Part shown: positions 6,494 to 8,432 of the stretch, piece after piece | Numbering within the stretch: position 1 is the stretch's first letter | How the letters are laid out: each line of letters begins with the position of its first letter | Source: Promethearchaeota archaeon | GTDB lineage: Archaea > Asgardarchaeota > Lokiarchaeia > Sigyniarchaeales > SOKP01 | Length of the DNA: 8,432 bases | Assembly: GCA_016840695.1 (NCBI GenBank) | Contig: JAEORV010000047.1 | Coordinates: 1 to 8,432 of the forward strand | Direction of reading: 5' to 3' | The notes under the pieces: model-generated | Seen by the model: only the letters and a program-made list of their open reading frames with translations | The model's database searches: none | What the model was told of the DNA's origin: nothing | Program-made: the position numbers and the translations under genes

Positions 6494-6543
6494 TTTTTTA
6501 TCTATTTATAATATGTTTAATCAATAATAAATCCAGAACATAA

Positions 6544-6585
6544 ACTTTATACCATATCTCAATCAAAGAAAAATTGATATAAAGT
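6544..6585. repeat. Interrupted inverted repeat able to fold into a 13-bp hairpin
   Basis: ACTTTATA (6544-6551) pairs perfectly with TATAAAGT (6578-6585), and TCAAT (6559-6563) with ATTGA (6573-6577). Together they make 13 pairs with a 7-nt bulge on one arm and a 9-nt loop. The stem is AT-rich. On the minus strand it would lie upstream of the hydrolase that begins at 6493, either in its leader or over its promoter. Confidence 0.45.
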
Positions 6586-6604
6586 ATTTAACATTAATTA
6601 TTGG

Positions 6605-6613
6605 AAAAAAAAA
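6605..6613 (-). terminator. Oligo-T terminator after the second hydrolase gene
   Basis: The minus strand has a T9 run 20 bp past the stop codon of the hydrolase at 6634-7521, followed in the transcript by CC and AT-rich DNA. There is no strong GC hairpin, although the 8-bp palindrome AAGATCTT (6616-6623) lies just before it. This is consistent with archaeal oligo-T termination. Confidence 0.5.
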
Positions 6614-6633
6614 GAAAGATCTTGTTTTTATTA

Positions 6634-7521
6634 TTAATTACTTGCTTTAGCGGCATTTTCTGCGATTTCGTCTATATATTGAGGTGCTACTTCAGTTGGT
6701 ATACTGTGTCCTACTCCATCGAAAAGAACTAATTTTGCTCCAGGTATTGCTTTTGCTGTAGCTTTACCACCTTCAACAGGGACTAAAGGATCAGCATTAC
6801 CGTGGAGAACCACTGTAGGAACTTTTATAGAAGCCAGTTTTTCTGTTCTATCACCACTTGCAAGTATTGCTACGAGCTGTCGAGCAAATCCTACAGGGTA
6901 AAAGCATCGATCGAATTTTTGTTCTATTATCTCTCTTGCCTTTTGTTTGTCTAAAGTATAACCAGTACCGTAAAGAAATTCCTTTATTTTTAATGATTCC
7001 TCGATGTATGCTTCTCTCTCTTGAGGTAGGGGCGTCATTAGAATTTTTAAAGCTTTTGGAGTCGCTTGAGGAAGTGTGGGATCGCCAGTGGTTGACATTA
7101 TGGAAGCAAGGCTTAAAACCCTTGAAGGATGGTTAATGGCTATCGTTTGGACGATCATACCCCCCATCGATGCGCCGCATATATGAGCTTTCTCAATTCC
7201 GAGTGCGTCTAAAAGACCAACCGCATCGTTAGCCATGTCGTCTAATAGATATGGAGCATCAATTGGTTTTCTCTGCATTGCTGCGCCAATCGCTTTCTGA
7301 ATATCTGGCATTCCTGCATCTTCAAATTTAGTAGAAAGTCCCACATCTCGGTTGTCAAATCTAATCACAAAAAATCCTTTGTCTACAAATGCTTCACAGA
7401 ACTCCTCTAACCATTCGATCATATGAGCTCCCAGCCCCATGACCAAAAGAAGTGGTTTTCCCGAGGGATCACCAAACGTGTCGTATTCTATTTCAATATT
7501 ATTTGCTTTCGCTTTAGGCAT
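6634..7521 (-). CDS. Alpha/beta hydrolase (RdmC / enol-lactonase-like)
   Basis: This is a 295-aa alpha/beta hydrolase with no signal peptide. The N-terminal strands NNIEIEYDTFGDPSG lead into the oxyanion loop VMGLGAH (27-33) and the characteristic RFDNRDVGLS (54-63). The nucleophile elbow is C115-G116-A-S118-M-G120-G. The acid is D244 in HGNADPLVP, and the His is H272 in GVGHSIP. A helical cap lies at about 145-215. The RFDNRxxGxS motif and total length resemble the RdmC-like methylesterases and 3-oxoadipate enol-lactonase-type hydrolases; the substrate cannot be deduced. The ATG at 7521 is supported by a TGAGGA ribosome binding site about 8 nt upstream (7529-7534). The upstream gene ends 64 bp before it, close enough for co-transcription, while an oligo-T run follows its own stop. 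Confidence 0.88.
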   Translation of the reverse strand: MPKAKANNIEIEYDTFGDPSGKPLLLVMGLGAHMIEWLEEFCEAFVDKGFFVIRFDNRDVGLSTKFEDAGMPDIQKAIGAAMQRKPIDAPYLLDDMANDAVGLLDALGIEKAHICGASMGGMIVQTIAINHPSRVLSLASIMSTTGDPTLPQATPKALKILMTPLPQEREAYIEESLKIKEFLYGTGYTLDKQKAREIIEQKFDRCFYPVGFARQLVAILASGDRTEKLASIKVPTVVLHGNADPLVPVEGGKATAKAIPGAKLVLFDGVGHSIPTEVAPQYIDEIAENAAKASN

Positions 7522-7528
7522 TTATATT

Positions 7529-7534
7529 TCCTCA
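7529..7534 (-). promoter_or_regulatory. Shine-Dalgarno motif of the second hydrolase
   Basis: TGAGGA on the minus strand lies 7 nt before the ATG at 7521. It decides this start and contrasts with the TTG-initiated neighbour, which has no SD. Confidence 0.55.
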
Positions 7535-7585
7535 TACTATGTATTATATTAACACTTAGATATGATACTTAATAAAATTATATAT

Positions 7586-8432
7586 TTACTTCAAAACCTT
7601 ATTTAACCAAGGAACAATGCGATCAAGAGATTCTTCAATGTTCTCTTGAAATATGAGGTGTGAGGCACCCTCTAATATCTCTAAACTTTTTTCTGCGCAA
7701 GTTAGCCGATCATATAATTCAGTCATGTATTCAACTGAGAAAAGAACGTCCTCATCGCCATTGATTATCATAATGGGAGTAGATATCTCTTCAATTTTTT
7801 TAGCCATGGGATCCTTTTGTTGTGTTCTGAGAGCCGTTGCTGTATATTTATGGGACAAAATTTTATCTTTCTTGAGTATATCGATTTTATTTAACAATTC
7901 CTCAGTCTTAGCTAATCTTTCAGCCTTTAAATATAACCATACGCTAGCTCTCGTTCGAGGAGCGATCTTTACGGCTACAGGAACTAAGGGTAATAAAAGT
8001 CTTAAAATTCCTTTAATTGGTATTATTCTTTTATATGCATTTTCGTCAAATATTGCAGCATTATGACAAATAGCTGCAGATAACCTCTCATCGTCATTTG
8101 CTGCGCTATATAGGGCGGTAATACCCCCCAAACTCGATCCCATTATCGCAACCTTCCCTCCATATGTATCCAGCACGTAAGAAGTCACGTCATATGTGGT
8201 TTGAGTCAAAGTCTCCATTGTGAAATGTCCACGAGGACCTTCGCTGAAACCATGTCCTTGCATGTCAGGCACGACGACTCTGAATCCTTTTTGAAAAAGA
8301 TTGTAACAGAACTCTGCGTAAAAACGGCTATACATGGCAGTACCGGGTATAAAAATAATCGTTTTATCAACCGGTTCTTTATTGTCAAAGATATCCAAGT
8401 GAATTTTTAATCCTTGTGAAGCAATGTACTCT
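7586..8432 (-). CDS. Alpha/beta hydrolase, lysophospholipase / monoacylglycerol lipase-like (5' end outside window)
   Basis: The reading frame stays open to the right edge, so the start is not in the window. An internal TTG at 8398 is not a likely start. The translation upstream of it (EYIASQGLKIHLDIFDN) is the normal first strand of this family. The 282 visible residues carry the oxyanion motif FIPGTAMY and the GHGFSEGPRGHFT segment typical of Hydrolase_4 / serine aminopeptidase S33 monoglyceride lipase-like proteins. Counted from the TTG, the triad is S89 in G-S-S-L-G-G (87-92), D217 in NGDEDVLF and H247 in GASHLIF. A hydrophobic stretch at about 126-146 (IPIKGILRLLLPLVPVAV) belongs to the cap and could touch lipid. 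The stop lies 64 bp before the next hydrolase. An acyl-glycerol or lysolipid substrate is an inference from the family. Confidence 0.87.
   Translation of the reverse strand, partial: EYIASQGLKIHLDIFDNKEPVDKTIIFIPGTAMYSRFYAEFCYNLFQKGFRVVVPDMQGHGFSEGPRGHFTMETLTQTTYDVTSYVLDTYGGKVAIMGSSLGGITALYSAANDDERLSAAICHNAAIFDENAYKRIIPIKGILRLLLPLVPVAVKIAPRTRASVWLYLKAERLAKTEELLNKIDILKKDKILSHKYTATALRTQQKDPMAKKIEEISTPIMIINGDEDVLFSVEYMTELYDRLTCAEKSLEILEGASHLIFQENIEESLDRIVPWLNKVLK

Larger units (their letters stand above)
6494..6633. other. AT-rich intergenic region between two hydrolase genes
   Basis: These 140 bp separate two minus-strand genes and contain an oligo-T terminator, a bulged inverted repeat and a TATA-like ATTATAAATA (minus strand, about 6503-6512). 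The spacing suggests that the two hydrolases are separate transcription units. No additional ORF with coding character was found. Confidence 0.5.

Noticed and set aside
7653..8066. Open plus-strand frame of 137 codons inside the third hydrolase gene
   Set aside because: It is antisense to conserved hydrolase sequence, with no SD and no recognisable motif.
7586..8398. TTG at 8398 as the start of the third hydrolase
   Set aside because: The frame continues upstream to the window edge and encodes a typical first beta strand of the family, so the gene is simply cut by the window.

Overview
The window is AT-rich chromosomal DNA that is densely packed with metabolic genes. I see no RNA genes, mobile elements, CRISPR arrays or origins. 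The signals look archaeal. The first gene of the rightward operon has almost no leader and sits about 25 bp below a TATA-like box, while the genes inside the operons have clear Shine-Dalgarno (SD) motifs (GAGGTG, GGAGG). Gene ends are marked by plain oligo-T runs, and the B12-dependent mutase is split into two subunits. A low-GC mesophilic archaeon, possibly of the Asgard type, fits best, but an anaerobic bacterium cannot be excluded from this sequence alone.

Left part (25-2116, minus strand): a two-gene operon encodes a coenzyme-B12-dependent acyl-CoA mutase, with a large catalytic subunit followed after 19 nt by a small cobalamin-binding subunit. Overall it looks like methylmalonyl-CoA mutase. 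However, the residues that recognise the methylmalonyl carboxylate and assist catalysis are changed (equivalents of Tyr89 to Phe, Arg207 to a non-basic residue, His244 to Asn). The substrate is therefore probably another acyl-CoA.

Middle part (2406-5593, plus strand): a divergent, tight three-gene operon encodes an acyl-CoA dehydrogenase, EtfB, and an EtfA with an N-terminal domain for two [4Fe-4S] clusters. This is the architecture of the caffeyl-CoA reductase CarCDE type, and EtfB carries the motif typical of electron-bifurcating ETFs. A 280-bp AT-rich intergenic region separates the two operons. It holds both promoters and a perfect 14-bp palindrome next to the mutase start. The head-to-head arrangement suggests co-regulated genes of one acyl-CoA pathway, with the mutase rearranging a carbon skeleton and the dehydrogenase/ETF oxidising or reducing an acyl-CoA.

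Right part (5606-8432, minus strand): three serine alpha/beta hydrolases follow one another, each from a different subfamily and each with an intact Ser-Asp-His triad. The last runs off the right edge, so its start lies outside the window. They converge on the ETF operon, with only 12 bp between the two stop codons. Nothing in the sequence ties them directly to the acyl-CoA genes, although release of acyl groups from esters or lipids would be a logical link.
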